Below, in pieces: positions 33,882 to 41,983 of a DNA stretch of 64,000 nucleotides. The stretch is taken from NCBI RefSeq assembly GCF_017052585.1, contig NZ_JAFFHZ010000002.1, positions 248,001-312,000 of the forward strand. The letters run 5' to 3'. Below the pieces are notes generated by a model that saw only the letters and a program-made list of their open reading frames with translations, ran no database searches and had not been told where the DNA came from. The stretch is from Paenibacillus apiarius (GTDB taxonomy: Bacteria; Bacillota; Bacilli; Paenibacillales; Paenibacillaceae). The translations under genes were made by a program, and so were the position numbers. Position 1 is the first letter of the stretch. The number at the start of each line of letters is the position of its first letter.

Positions 33882-34643
33882 TTAGTTCGCAGCCGAATCA
33901 GTCTCATCCGCAGAGGCTTCTCCCTCTGGGTGCTTATGCTGAAAACCACCTTTGCTTTCCACGAATTTCTTGATGGAATCGGTCATTCCGTCTTTTATTT
34001 TTCCAATCAGATCATCTTCGCTGATCCCTTTGGCTGTTGCAATATCGAGAATCGATTTGCCAGCCTCCATTTCAGTTCGCAGGTCGTCTTGAGTTATTCC
34101 CAGAATTTGCGTCAACACCTCAGGGTTGCCGAATCCCATGCCGCCATGACCAACACGTTTGCCTTCATGTACGCCAGCAAGGCCCGTGCCTTCAATTTGC
34201 TTCGTCAGCCGCTCCGAAAGACTGGACAGAATTTTATCCGCTTGTTCCTGTGTCACCTTGCCTCCGGTCACCTCGGCGTTAATGGATTCAGTCTCGGCAG
34301 CAATAATTTTTTGCAAGTAGTCCTCTTTGCTTAACCCGTTCGCTTCGGCAATCTCCGCTAATGTTTTGCCTTCTTTGAGACTGGCCGTGATGGAAGCTTC
34401 ATCGACATTGAGTATCGTTGCCGTTGTTTTAATCATATTGCCATGACGCCAGACTTTGTCGCCGAAGCCTCCGCGTCCTTTGCCGCCCAGCTCATTCCGT
34501 TCTGGACTCGATTGTTGAATGGAGGTGCTGCCAGTAGCATCGGATGCCGATTCTGCGAGCGCATAATTGTTAACGGCTCCCACCCCGAGAACAAAAGCCG
34601 CGATCATTGTGCCGGCAGCAATTTTTTTACTGATTGTTTTCAT
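33882..34643 (-). CDS. Secreted protein with paired helical modules
   Basis: The 253-residue product has a signal peptide (AAGTMIAAFVLGVGAVNNYALA). Two similar modules follow: TTATILNVDEASITASLKEG with KTLAEIAEANGLSKEDYLQK, and LTQILGITQDDLRTEMEAG with SILDIATAKGISEDDLIGK. Each looks like two helices with an I-A-x-x-x-G turn. Between them is VTQEQADKILSSLSERLTK, typical of DUF2680-like secreted proteins. The tail is acidic. Function unknown; no catalytic residues are apparent. Confidence 0.7.
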   Translation of the reverse strand: MKTISKKIAAGTMIAAFVLGVGAVNNYALAESASDATGSTSIQQSSPERNELGGKGRGGFGDKVWRHGNMIKTTATILNVDEASITASLKEGKTLAEIAEANGLSKEDYLQKIIAAETESINAEVTGGKVTQEQADKILSSLSERLTKQIEGTGLAGVHEGKRVGHGGMGFGNPEVLTQILGITQDDLRTEMEAGKSILDIATAKGISEDDLIGKIKDGMTDSIKKFVESKGGFQHKHPEGEASADETDSAAN

Positions 34644-34829
34644 AGTTGTCTTCCACCTTTTCTGTTTAATTTTGATTCCTGCTTACAAGAGCAAGTATAG
34701 GCCCCCTACCTGAACTGCACATTAGGACAAACTGAATGTTGGCTGAGCATTGTCTGAGAAGTGGCTGAAAACAACATTCCGGAAATGCGAACTTTGATTT
34801 AACATTTTTTTCAAGGTGGTGAACAAGAA

Positions 34830-34855
34830 AAGCCGCGGCATTGCAGCCGCGGCTT
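34830..34855 (-). terminator. Terminator of the discoidin/FN3-like repeat gene
   Basis: AAGCCGCGGC and GCCGCGGCTT form a 10-bp stem with a 6-nt loop, followed on the minus strand by TTCTTG, 12 bases after the stop. Confidence 0.8.
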
Positions 34856-34867
34856 CGTGCGTTAATG

Positions 34868-37219
34868 CTATTCAGCGGGGTTTAGGCCGCCATTTGCGCT
34901 AATATCATATGAGTTAACTTCAAAGGTAATGATCTTGTCATAGATAATAACGTCTTTGCGCTGCTTGAATGGACCTTTATTGTTGCGGTGCTTGTCGATA
35001 GAGAACGTGATTGGCCCCGTTCCAGCGGCACGCCCTTCATACCAACTAATGAAAGCACTCACTTCCGTCATAGATAAGTCGTATTCTTTGTCCGCCCCGT
35101 TTACCAGCGTAATGCGAAGCAAGGCACGTTCTCCCGGTGTTCCCGGTTCACCAGGTCCCGGGCCTGGATTGTCTCCTGCCTTCGGCGTGACGGCAACTTC
35201 GTTCGAATTCGCGCTCTCCCCTGATTCGTGCAAAGCCGTTACGACATAGTAATAGACCGTTCCGTTCACGACGTTGGTATCGGTATAAGCATAAGTGCTC
35301 GATGTAACGGTCGCAATCGTCGCATACGGACCGCCCGTGGTAGCGGAACGTTTCACATTGTAGCCCGTTGCGTCATTTATCGTATTCCAGCTCAACATCG
35401 CTCTCGCGTCCCCTGCAGTTCCGGTCAAAATCACATTCTCTGCAGGCGGCTCGGCAGTTTCCTTCCCAAATACGTTCCACTCCGCAACCGTGGAGTAAGA
35501 TCCTGTCGTCTTCAGCACCACCGTTGCCACGTTCGGAACGGGAGCTGGAAGTGATTCCACACTGTTGTTGGCGACCGGCTTATAAGAGAGCAAAAGATTG
35601 TGGTTCGGATCGTATAATTCGACCACCGCATCATTGCCGGAATATTTGTTGACAATAACAGCCGTTATTTCTTTCGGAGCAGAGAAGTTGTACCAGACGA
35701 ACTTACCAGCGTTCACTTGATAGCGTGAAGACGCGTTGTTATCCGTCATTACCCGTACGGTTTCCGTCGCATTCGCCAGAGATGCGCCCGCTTTCAACGA
35801 TAGCCCGTCCAGCAGACCGCCCGTATACTTGGTGGCGTCCGGCTTGATGCTCTTCTCGCCGGAATGGGCGCTCTCGCCTGCCTCGTTGAGCGCACTTACG
35901 ACATAGTAATACGTGACGCCATTGCTTACGGCCTTGTCCGTATAAGCCGTGCCCTTCACATTCGATGCGAGCAGGCTGTACGGTCCGCCGGGAGACGTTG
36001 CCCGCTTGACATGGTACGCTTTTGCCCCCGTCGATCCCCATTCGAGCGTTACCGTCTTATCGCCGCCGTAGACCCAGTTGATGACCGGCACGGAAGGCGG
36101 GAATGAAGGAGCGGCGAACACGTTCCACTCCGCAATTGTGGAATAGGAACCCGTCGTTTTCAGCACCACTGTCTTCACATTATTGATGGGAACTGGAAAC
36201 GATTCAATGCCATTGTTGACGATAGGTTTATAGGAGAGCAGCAAATTGTCGTGCGCATCATAGAACTCGACCACTGCATCATTACCGGTATACTTATTGA
36301 CAATAACGGCAGAAATTTCCGTCGGAGCAGAGAACGAGTGCCACACGAATTTACCAGCGTTCACCTGATAGCGCGAAGACGCGTTGTTATCCGTCATTAC
36401 CCGTACGGTTTCCGTCGCATTCGCCAGAGATGCGCCCGCTTTCAACGATAGCCCATCCAACAGACCGCCCGTATACTTGGTGGCGTCCGGCTTGATGCTC
36501 TTCTCGCCGGAATGGGCGCTCTCGCCTGCCTCGTTGAGCGCACTTACGACATAGTAATACGTGACACCATTGCTTACCGTCTTGTCCGTATACGCAGTCC
36601 CCTTCACATTCGATGCGAGCAGGGCGTACGGTCCGCCGGGAGACGTTGCCCGCTTGACATGGTACGCTTTTGCCCCCGTCGATCCCCATTCGAGCGTTAC
36701 CGTCTTATCGCCCGCCTGAATCCAATTGATGGCCGGAACGGAAGGCGCGGCCGAAGGCGTAGTGAATACGTTCCACTCCGCAATCGTGGAATAGGAGCCT
36801 GTCGTCTTCAACACGACCGTCTTCACGCTGTTGACGGGAACGGAAAGCGATTCAATGCCATCATTGGTGATAGGCTTATAAGAGAGCAGCAAATTATCGT
36901 TCGCGTCATAGAACTCGATAACCGCGTCATTGCCGGTATACTTATTGACAATAACGGCGGAAATTTCCGTCGGAGCAGAGAACGAGTGCCAGACGAGCTT
37001 GCCAGCGTTCACCTGAAATCTCGTCCCCGCATTGTTGTCAGTCAGCTGCGTCACCGCGTTGCCCGCCGGCTGTCCCATAGCGCTCCCCGTTGGCAACGCG
37101 ACTCCGTCCAGCAGGCCGCCCGTATATTTGCTTGCCGCGGCGTGCGCGGGCGCGGCGTTCAGCAAGCCTGCGATTAAGGCCAGCACTAAGCAGAACCAAC
37201 CAAATTTGTTCAACTTCAT
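34868..37219 (-). CDS. Secreted modular protein: three discoidin-like and three FN3-like modules plus a C-terminal domain
   Basis: The 783-residue protein starts with a signal peptide ending AHA-AA. Three copies of a pair follow: a beta-sandwich of about 120 residues (TGGLLDGLSLKAGASLANAT through TTGSYSTIAEWNVF) and an FN3 domain (DKTVTLEWGSTGAKAYHVKR through YYYVVSALNEAGESAHSG). After a Gly/Pro linker (NPGPGPGEPGTPGE) comes a final domain of about 90 residues with LRITLVNGADKEYDLSMTEV. Surface polysaccharide binding is likely. No catalytic motif is seen. Confidence 0.8.
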   Translation of the reverse strand: MKLNKFGWFCLVLALIAGLLNAAPAHAAASKYTGGLLDGVALPTGSAMGQPAGNAVTQLTDNNAGTRFQVNAGKLVWHSFSAPTEISAVIVNKYTGNDAVIEFYDANDNLLLSYKPITNDGIESLSVPVNSVKTVVLKTTGSYSTIAEWNVFTTPSAAPSVPAINWIQAGDKTVTLEWGSTGAKAYHVKRATSPGGPYALLASNVKGTAYTDKTVSNGVTYYYVVSALNEAGESAHSGEKSIKPDATKYTGGLLDGLSLKAGASLANATETVRVMTDNNASSRYQVNAGKFVWHSFSAPTEISAVIVNKYTGNDAVVEFYDAHDNLLLSYKPIVNNGIESFPVPINNVKTVVLKTTGSYSTIAEWNVFAAPSFPPSVPVINWVYGGDKTVTLEWGSTGAKAYHVKRATSPGGPYSLLASNVKGTAYTDKAVSNGVTYYYVVSALNEAGESAHSGEKSIKPDATKYTGGLLDGLSLKAGASLANATETVRVMTDNNASSRYQVNAGKFVWYNFSAPKEITAVIVNKYSGNDAVVELYDPNHNLLLSYKPVANNSVESLPAPVPNVATVVLKTTGSYSTVAEWNVFGKETAEPPAENVILTGTAGDARAMLSWNTINDATGYNVKRSATTGGPYATIATVTSSTYAYTDTNVVNGTVYYYVVTALHESGESANSNEVAVTPKAGDNPGPGPGEPGTPGERALLRITLVNGADKEYDLSMTEVSAFISWYEGRAAGTGPITFSIDKHRNNKGPFKQRKDVIIYDKIITFEVNSYDISANGGLNPAE
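35700..36990 (-). repeat. 648-bp internal coding repeats
   Basis: The discoidin-FN3 pairs repeat with a period of 648 bp (216 codons). The stretches near 35739-36041 and 36387-36689 are almost identical at DNA level, while the flanking modules have diverged. This points to recent duplication or gene conversion inside the gene. Confidence 0.75.
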
Positions 37220-37714
37220 CTTATCTCCTCCTAGAATATAAAACGAAAGTTATAATATGTAATTACAATTCCAGTATATAACATAATCTTCTTTTATACT
37301 ACTATAGTCTTATATGAAATTATGTCTAAAATAGGTATTTTGAACTCTTTTTTGTGACTTTCGATTCAAACTATAATTTTCTCTTGAATGTACAATGATT
37401 ACGCTTATTGCGGCCAATTGTAGCTTCTTTAAAGAAGAGCGGCCCTCTCTTTCGCATATGCTCTAAAATAGAGAGCAATCTTTTTCGCTTCGCCGATCTT
37501 GCAACTTCTAGTTTACATAATATATATTATGAGCTTTACTCCTTAACACTGCCTCCGCAAATCCCTTCACGACGATGCGCTGCAAGAAGGGATAGGCCTG
37601 CATAACCAGAAGCGCCCATGGGACCGAACCTTTGTCAACGGATTGGCGAGGTTGCTTTTGTTTCGGGCTCCATTTTTGTATACTAGGGTTAGTTGATAAG
37701 AGGAGGCGTTTTCG
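37220..37714. other. Intergenic region before the DinB leader
   Basis: 495 bp. The half next to the discoidin/FN3 gene is very AT-rich and should carry its promoter. The other half has a possible promoter (TTGTTT, 15 bp, TATACT near 37680) before the 14-codon leader frame. No repeat element is seen. Confidence 0.45.
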
Positions 37715-37759
37715 ATGAAAACAGGAACAAAGGCATGGGGGTATATTCAAAGAGGTTAA
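37715..37759 (+). CDS. 14-residue leader peptide candidate before the DinB gene
   Basis: An ATG with AAGAGGAGG at a spacing of eight encodes MKTGTKAWGYIQRG and a stop, 57 bp before the DinB start. The ribosome binding site is stronger than many real genes have. It could be a regulatory uORF or the stump of a broken gene. Confidence 0.35.
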   Translation: MKTGTKAWGYIQRG

Positions 37760-37815
37760 GCGCATCATAACCCTTAAACTGCGTGTTTCCTCTCATACGA
37801 AGAGGAGAATATTCA

Positions 37816-38334
37816 TTGAAGAGCTACGTATTGGAACAGTACAATTATCACGCTTGGGCCACTGAGAAGGTATGCGCCCATCTGCAAGAGCTACCGGAAG
37901 AAGTCTGCCGCACGGAAATTCAAAGCGTATTTCCCACGATTCATGATGTGCTCGCGCATCTCTACGTGATCGATTGCGGTTGGTTGAATCTCTTGTCTGG
38001 CAAGGGTTTTACCGAGATGACACCCGAAAATATCGAAGAGCTAAAAGTTGCGACGGAACGGTTCACGAAACAAACCGAAGGTAAAAGTGTAGAGGAAATG
38101 CGGATGCTGTTCGCTGAATTGTCCGTCACATTCAGAGCATTCTTGGAACAAGAGGATCTCGAAGAGCTGTGTTCTTATGGAGCTTTTCAAGCTCGCTGCG
38201 CTGATGTCGTTCAACATGTCGTCAACCACGGCACGTATCACCGCGGCAATATTACAGCGATGCTGCGCCAATTAGGCCGTACCGGGGCGCAGACGGATTA
38301 CACGCTTTATCTGTATTTGAAGACCGTACAATAA
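37816..38334 (+). CDS. DinB/YfiT-like metal-dependent protein
   Basis: A TTG at 37816 with AGAGGAG upstream gives 172 residues beginning LKSYVLEQYNYHAWATEKVC, the usual DinB start. The metal-binding histidines are seen in TIHDVLAHLYVID and HVVNHGTYHRGNITAML. DinB four-helix proteins include bacillithiol- or mycothiol-dependent transferases, so a thiol-transferase role is plausible but unproven. A short upstream reading frame precedes it. Confidence 0.88.
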   Translation: MKSYVLEQYNYHAWATEKVCAHLQELPEEVCRTEIQSVFPTIHDVLAHLYVIDCGWLNLLSGKGFTEMTPENIEELKVATERFTKQTEGKSVEEMRMLFAELSVTFRAFLEQEDLEELCSYGAFQARCADVVQHVVNHGTYHRGNITAMLRQLGRTGAQTDYTLYLYLKTVQ

Positions 38335-38358
38335 GATGCGTTTTGATTAGAATACAAC

Positions 38359-38401
38359 GAGCCGAGTTAGCACAGGGGAATGCCTGCAGCAAGCTCGGCT
38401 C
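38359..38401. terminator. Terminator between dinB-like and HXXEE genes
   Basis: GAGCCGAG pairs with CTCGGCTC around a loop of about 27 nt with inner pairing, 24 bases after the DinB stop; it lies between converging genes. Confidence 0.6.
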
Positions 38402-38429
38402 TTCTACACCGGATATTAACTCGCAATTT

Positions 38430-38918
38430 TTAATACGTAATCAGTTTTTTTCCTAATTTAAAAGATAGAGGAATGGTCAATAGCAGAATCACTCCAACAC
38501 ATAGAGTACCCACTATAAAATGTGATGCTGTAAGCGTATTTGTATCAAAACCAGCTTTTATAATGAATAGATTCGTGGGGATAATGACACTGATTCCGGT
38601 GAATAAGCCAGGTGAATAACACCGTTCAATCATCGTCGAAATCAAATGCGGGAAAATAATATTACATATCATTGCGCCCAAAAAACCAAAATAAGCATAC
38701 TTAAACATCAAATTGGAAGGATAAAAAATATATAAAACGGTAACCAAGTAAGCTAGTGCAGTAACGGTGAATAGGCCAAATAGAAACTGATCCTGTTGAA
38801 CTGGAGCATGCATTTTCATTTTAGTTGCTTTTGATGTTCGTCTTGTTAACCACACGGCTTCTTCTAAATTATGTAATGTGATGCCAAATAAAAATAAAAT
38901 TAGGATTGAACTGCTCAT
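38430..38918 (-). CDS. HXXEE-domain membrane protein
   Basis: The 162 residues form four to five membrane segments. HNLEEAVWLTRR near the N-terminus is the defining H-x-x-E-E motif, and the later CNIIFPHLISTMIERCYSPG supplies a second conserved His. The family is of unknown function, perhaps a membrane metal enzyme. A TetR gene lies upstream on the same strand, so regulation by it is plausible. Confidence 0.85.
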   Translation of the reverse strand: MSSSILILFLFGITLHNLEEAVWLTRRTSKATKMKMHAPVQQDQFLFGLFTVTALAYLVTVLYIFYPSNLMFKYAYFGFLGAMICNIIFPHLISTMIERCYSPGLFTGISVIIPTNLFIIKAGFDTNTLTASHFIVGTLCVGVILLLTIPLSFKLGKKLITY

Positions 38919-38969
38919 TATTTTGTGCCCCCATTCTATCTGTTCTCGTTAGATTAAAGCCGTCCTCCC

Positions 38970-39560
38970 TCACTTTAAGCCGTTCAATATAAACCGGGTC
39001 GTATAAGCGGCAATAGCCTCTGCACTTTCCTCTTTTCCTTGCATATCCTCCGACTCGAATATGTCATCCATAGCCGGAGCGATTCTTGTAAAAATCAGCG
39101 TGCCGATGATAAAGTGCAACGTATGTTTCAATGATTCAAAGTCAAAGCTGCCCTTTTCCCTTCCTGCTTCCAAAATACCGCGAAGCTGCATCCACAGCGC
39201 GTGCAAGTATCGCTGCAGCTTGTCCAGTCTTGGGCTCTGCAAAATGATTTCCTGCTGCAGCAGATTAATAAGCTCCGGCTCCGCCATACGCAAGCGCACG
39301 AACTCGCGGATAAAGGCGCGTAAATCCTCTTCAGGATTCTCCAATTCGTATTCAGCATTCAAAAAACCTGGCGCAAACGCATCAAACAATGCGTAAAATA
39401 CATTCTCCTTGCCCCCGAAATGATAGGACACCAACGCCAACGCCACTCCTGCCTCGTCGCAAATTTGCCTGACGGTCGTTCCTTCGAAGCCTTTACGCGC
39501 AAACAGCACCTTAGCCGCATCCATTATCTTTATTTTTACATCTTTTTCATCCAGTTTCAT
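38970..39560 (-). CDS. TetR-family transcriptional regulator
   Basis: The ATG at 39560 follows GGAGGGAG and gives 196 residues. The N-terminal helix-turn-helix is IMDAAKVLFARKGFEGTTVR then QICDEAGVALALVSYHFGGK. The C-terminal ligand domain resembles the CecR/YbiH type (LRAFIREFVRLRMAEPELIN; HTLHFIIGTLIFTRIAPAMD). Directly upstream are three 13-bp direct repeats that may be its operator. Likely targets are itself and the HXXEE gene. Confidence 0.9.
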   Translation of the reverse strand: MKLDEKDVKIKIMDAAKVLFARKGFEGTTVRQICDEAGVALALVSYHFGGKENVFYALFDAFAPGFLNAEYELENPEEDLRAFIREFVRLRMAEPELINLLQQEIILQSPRLDKLQRYLHALWMQLRGILEAGREKGSFDFESLKHTLHFIIGTLIFTRIAPAMDDIFESEDMQGKEESAEAIAAYTTRFILNGLK

Positions 39561-39610
39561 GGAGCTCCCTCCGTACCTTCTCTTAGTTCTAAGCAGCACA
39601 AGCATATGGT

Positions 39611-39649
39611 TTGAACAAATGTTTTGAACAAACGTTTTGAACAACTGTT
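39611..39649. promoter_or_regulatory. Three tandem 13-bp repeats upstream of TetR
   Basis: TTGAACAAATGTT, TTGAACAAACGTT and TTGAACAACTGTT follow each other without gaps and are trailed by CAACTTGA. They lie 51 bp upstream of the TetR start. The GAACAAACGTT pattern with TGTTCAA on the other side fits a TetR operator array. Confidence 0.6.
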
Positions 39650-39848
39650 CAACTTGAGTATGCATAAATCATACGTCTGCCTCGCCGCTTTGTCAATTGT
39701 TTCAGGAAACCAATTATCGCAGCCCTCTTCTCTATTCAAGTTCAGGAACATGGCAAGGGCGGATTCCATATCAACATGTAATCGGCATGAAAATATCAAG
39801 AGAAAGGAAGAGGTATTTTCCCTAGAGACTGGCGAGAAAAGAGGGGGA

Positions 39849-40031
39849 AACTGCAATTGTGCAGTTAATATCGCATAAATCCGGCTTTTTCGGCCGTTGA
39901 AAAGCAATTGTGCAGTTAAAATCAGAGGGTTTCCCCTTATTAATGAGATTATCCGGAAATGAACTGTACTTTTTGCAGTACAGCACCATGAATCGCGAGT
40001 TATAGGGCCGAGCAAATGTACAATTGCAGTT
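39849..40031 (-). repeat. Four-palindrome intergenic element, copy E (inverted)
   Basis: Palindromes start at 39849 (AACTGCAATTGTGCAGTT, perfect 7-bp dyad), 39900 (AAAAGCAATTGTGCAGTT), 39962 (AACTGTACTTTTTGCAGTA) and 40014 (AAATGTACAATTGCAGTT). Spacings are 51, 62 and 52. On the minus strand the spacer after palindrome three contains GGCCGAAAAAGCCGGAT, matching the interrupted copy's GGCCGAAAAATGCTGAT. The gap 39561-40211 holds this element and the TetR repeats; I see nothing else in it. Confidence 0.87.
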
Positions 40032-40211
40032 GCAGTTCGAGTATGTTGCTAAAGCGCGTTCAGCAAGCTAAGCCTTGCTTATCGCCCCCTAAAGAATATC
40101 CCCATTTTAGTAAATTAGTGAAGAAAGGTCATAGGATGTGCAATTTCATGGTCCCCATAACCTTTCTTCGATTCCGGCAAAGATGTCAACCTTTGCCCCT
40201 GCCCTCACTTG

Positions 40212-40976
40212 CTATACAAAAGATTGGTGCAGCGATTGCCCGCCATCCAACGTCAAGCAAGCGCCGTTCATATATGCCGCATCCGTGGATAGCAGAAAAG
40301 CGGCAAGCCCGGCAATCTCTTCCGGCGTGCCCAATCGTCCGAGCGGAACGCTGTCAAGCATGCGTTGTCCGGCTTCTTCGGAAGGAACGAGCTTATCTGC
40401 GCCGCCCGTGCGCTCGATTAGACCCGGTGCGATAGCGTTGACCCGGATGCCATAGCGGCGTCCCCATTCCACCGCAAGCGTGCGCGTCATGGCAAGCACC
40501 CCCGCTTTGGCGCTCGCCGAGTGAATAACTCCCGGTCCGGCATCCCACGCATACGTGGCCACCATGTTAATGATGCTGCCCGGAATGCCCTCGGCAATCC
40601 AATACTTTCCGACCGCTTGGCTGCAATAGAACGTACCGTTCAACACAATGTTGACGACCGCATTCCAGCCGTTGATTGACAAATCCTCTGCTGGACATAG
40701 AAAATTGCCTGCCGCATTGTTCACCAGCGCGTCGATTCGCCCAAAGGCAGCCACGGCTTCCTCCACCATGCGCTGCACATCTTTAGGCTGGCGCACATCC
40801 ATTTGGACGGTAAGCACCTGGCCTGCGAATGTTTCAATTTCGCTTTTTGCCGCCTCGAGCTTCTCTGCCGATCGTCCTGTAATGACGACCCACGCGCCCT
40901 TCTGTGCCATACGCGCAGCCATCGCCTTGCCCATACCGCTGGAACCGCCCGTAATGATAACCGACTTCCCCTTCAT
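40212..40976 (-). CDS. Short-chain dehydrogenase, 2,4-dienoyl-CoA reductase (FadH/YkuF)-like
   Basis: The 254-residue protein starts MKGKSVIITGGSSGMGKAMA, the NADP-binding G-x3-G-x-G. NNAAGNFLCPAEDLSINGW is characteristic of dienoyl-CoA reductases. The usual YxxxK is replaced by HSASAKAG with the Lys kept, also typical of that group. It would reduce 2,4-dienoyl-CoA esters in unsaturated fatty acid oxidation. C-terminal PEEIAGLAAFLLSTDAAYMN is the standard SDR end. It stands alone after an intergenic repeat. Confidence 0.87.
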   Translation of the reverse strand: MKGKSVIITGGSSGMGKAMAARMAQKGAWVVITGRSAEKLEAAKSEIETFAGQVLTVQMDVRQPKDVQRMVEEAVAAFGRIDALVNNAAGNFLCPAEDLSINGWNAVVNIVLNGTFYCSQAVGKYWIAEGIPGSIINMVATYAWDAGPGVIHSASAKAGVLAMTRTLAVEWGRRYGIRVNAIAPGLIERTGGADKLVPSEEAGQRMLDSVPLGRLGTPEEIAGLAAFLLSTDAAYMNGACLTLDGGQSLHQSFV

Positions 40977-41039
40977 TTCATCCGCCCCGCTTTCACTATT
41001 TTTGCTCGCTCGGAATCTCATTCAGCGCCATGATGCTCG

Positions 41040-41071
41040 AAAGGCCACCGAAATCGCGATTCCGATGGCCT
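41040..41071 (-). terminator. Terminator of the sugar ABC operon
   Basis: A 32-bp near-perfect palindrome (AAGGCCACCGAAATCG against CGATTCCGATGGCCTT) lies 84 bases after the last permease stop. Confidence 0.65.
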
Positions 41072-41155
41072 TCTGTTCCGAGTCTATTATTCTATTGTAT
41101 TTACAGTGTAACATAAAAATTCGCAAATTTCTTCCTTTTTCTTACTCCGGTTCCA

Positions 41156-41983
41156 TTATCCCTTTAAGCTGCCTTCCGCTACGCCTTCGATAAATCTTCT
41201 CTGCAAAAACATATAAATGACCGTAAACGGCAGAATGGAGATGAGGCCCGCGGCTGATATCTTACTCCAATCCGAGCTGAAATTGCCGACGAACGTCAAG
41301 TATTTCGTGGAGACGGGCTTGAGCGCTTCCGTCTGCACAAAAGCGTTGGCGAAGAAAAACTCGTTCCACGTATATAAGCCCGCGAGCAGCGCAACGGTCA
41401 GAAACGCCGGCTTGGCGATTGGAACGATGATTTTCATTAAAATCATCCCTTCGTTGCAGCCATCGATTCTTGCGCTTTCGCTTAATTCCTTCGGTATTCC
41501 AAGAAAAAACGTGCGCAGGATGAAGATATTGAGGGGTACGAAAATGGCGCTGTATATCATAATCAAACCCGTCAGCGTATTCATCAAGTGCAGCTTCTGC
41601 CACATATAGAACAGCGGCACTAAAAACATGCCTAGCGGAACGGAAACGCAGAGGAACAGAAACGCCAAAACGGCTCCTTTTCCTTTGAAATCCATTTTAG
41701 CAAGCGCATAAGCGCATAATCCACCAGCAACGCAAATGATGGCGACGGCCGAGAATCCTACCGCTATGCTGTTTAAATAGGCTCTCCCGTATTCCCCCAT
41801 ATTCCATGCCTCGGTAATATTATCGAAGGTGAAATGCGATGGAAAGGAGAACGGGCTTACCTGAAATTCCTCCGGCGGCTTAACCGCATTCATGAACAGC
41901 AAGAGAATCGGTCCAATCGCAAACAAAAGGACAAGAATCAGAAAGAAATGACGCGAACATGTAGAAATCAATCGCGCTGCCAT
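41156..41983 (-). CDS. Carbohydrate ABC transporter permease (MalG/AraQ type)
   Basis: About 275 residues with six membrane segments. The EAA loop reads ELSESARIDGCNEGMILMKIIVPIAKPA, the MalG-class signature that contacts the ATPase. The ATG overlaps the preceding permease stop (TAATG), so the two are coupled; an ATG at 41995 in frame is an alternative. No ATPase gene is in the operon, so a shared MsmK/MsmX-type ATPase is likely. Confidence 0.92.
   Translation of the reverse strand: MAARLISTCSRHFFLILVLLFAIGPILLLFMNAVKPPEEFQVSPFSFPSHFTFDNITEAWNMGEYGRAYLNSIAVGFSAVAIICVAGGLCAYALAKMDFKGKGAVLAFLFLCVSVPLGMFLVPLFYMWQKLHLMNTLTGLIMIYSAIFVPLNIFILRTFFLGIPKELSESARIDGCNEGMILMKIIVPIAKPAFLTVALLAGLYTWNEFFFANAFVQTEALKPVSTKYLTFVGNFSSDWSKISAAGLISILPFTVIYMFLQRRFIEGVAEGSLKG

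Noticed and set aside
39557..40015. 152-residue minus-strand frame
   Set aside because: It runs through the four-palindrome element and the TetR repeats and has no ribosome binding site.
39849..40031. Short regularly spaced palindromes resembling a small CRISPR array
   Set aside because: The spacers are partly conserved between the four copies, each copy has exactly four units with two different spacing values, and no cas genes are present.
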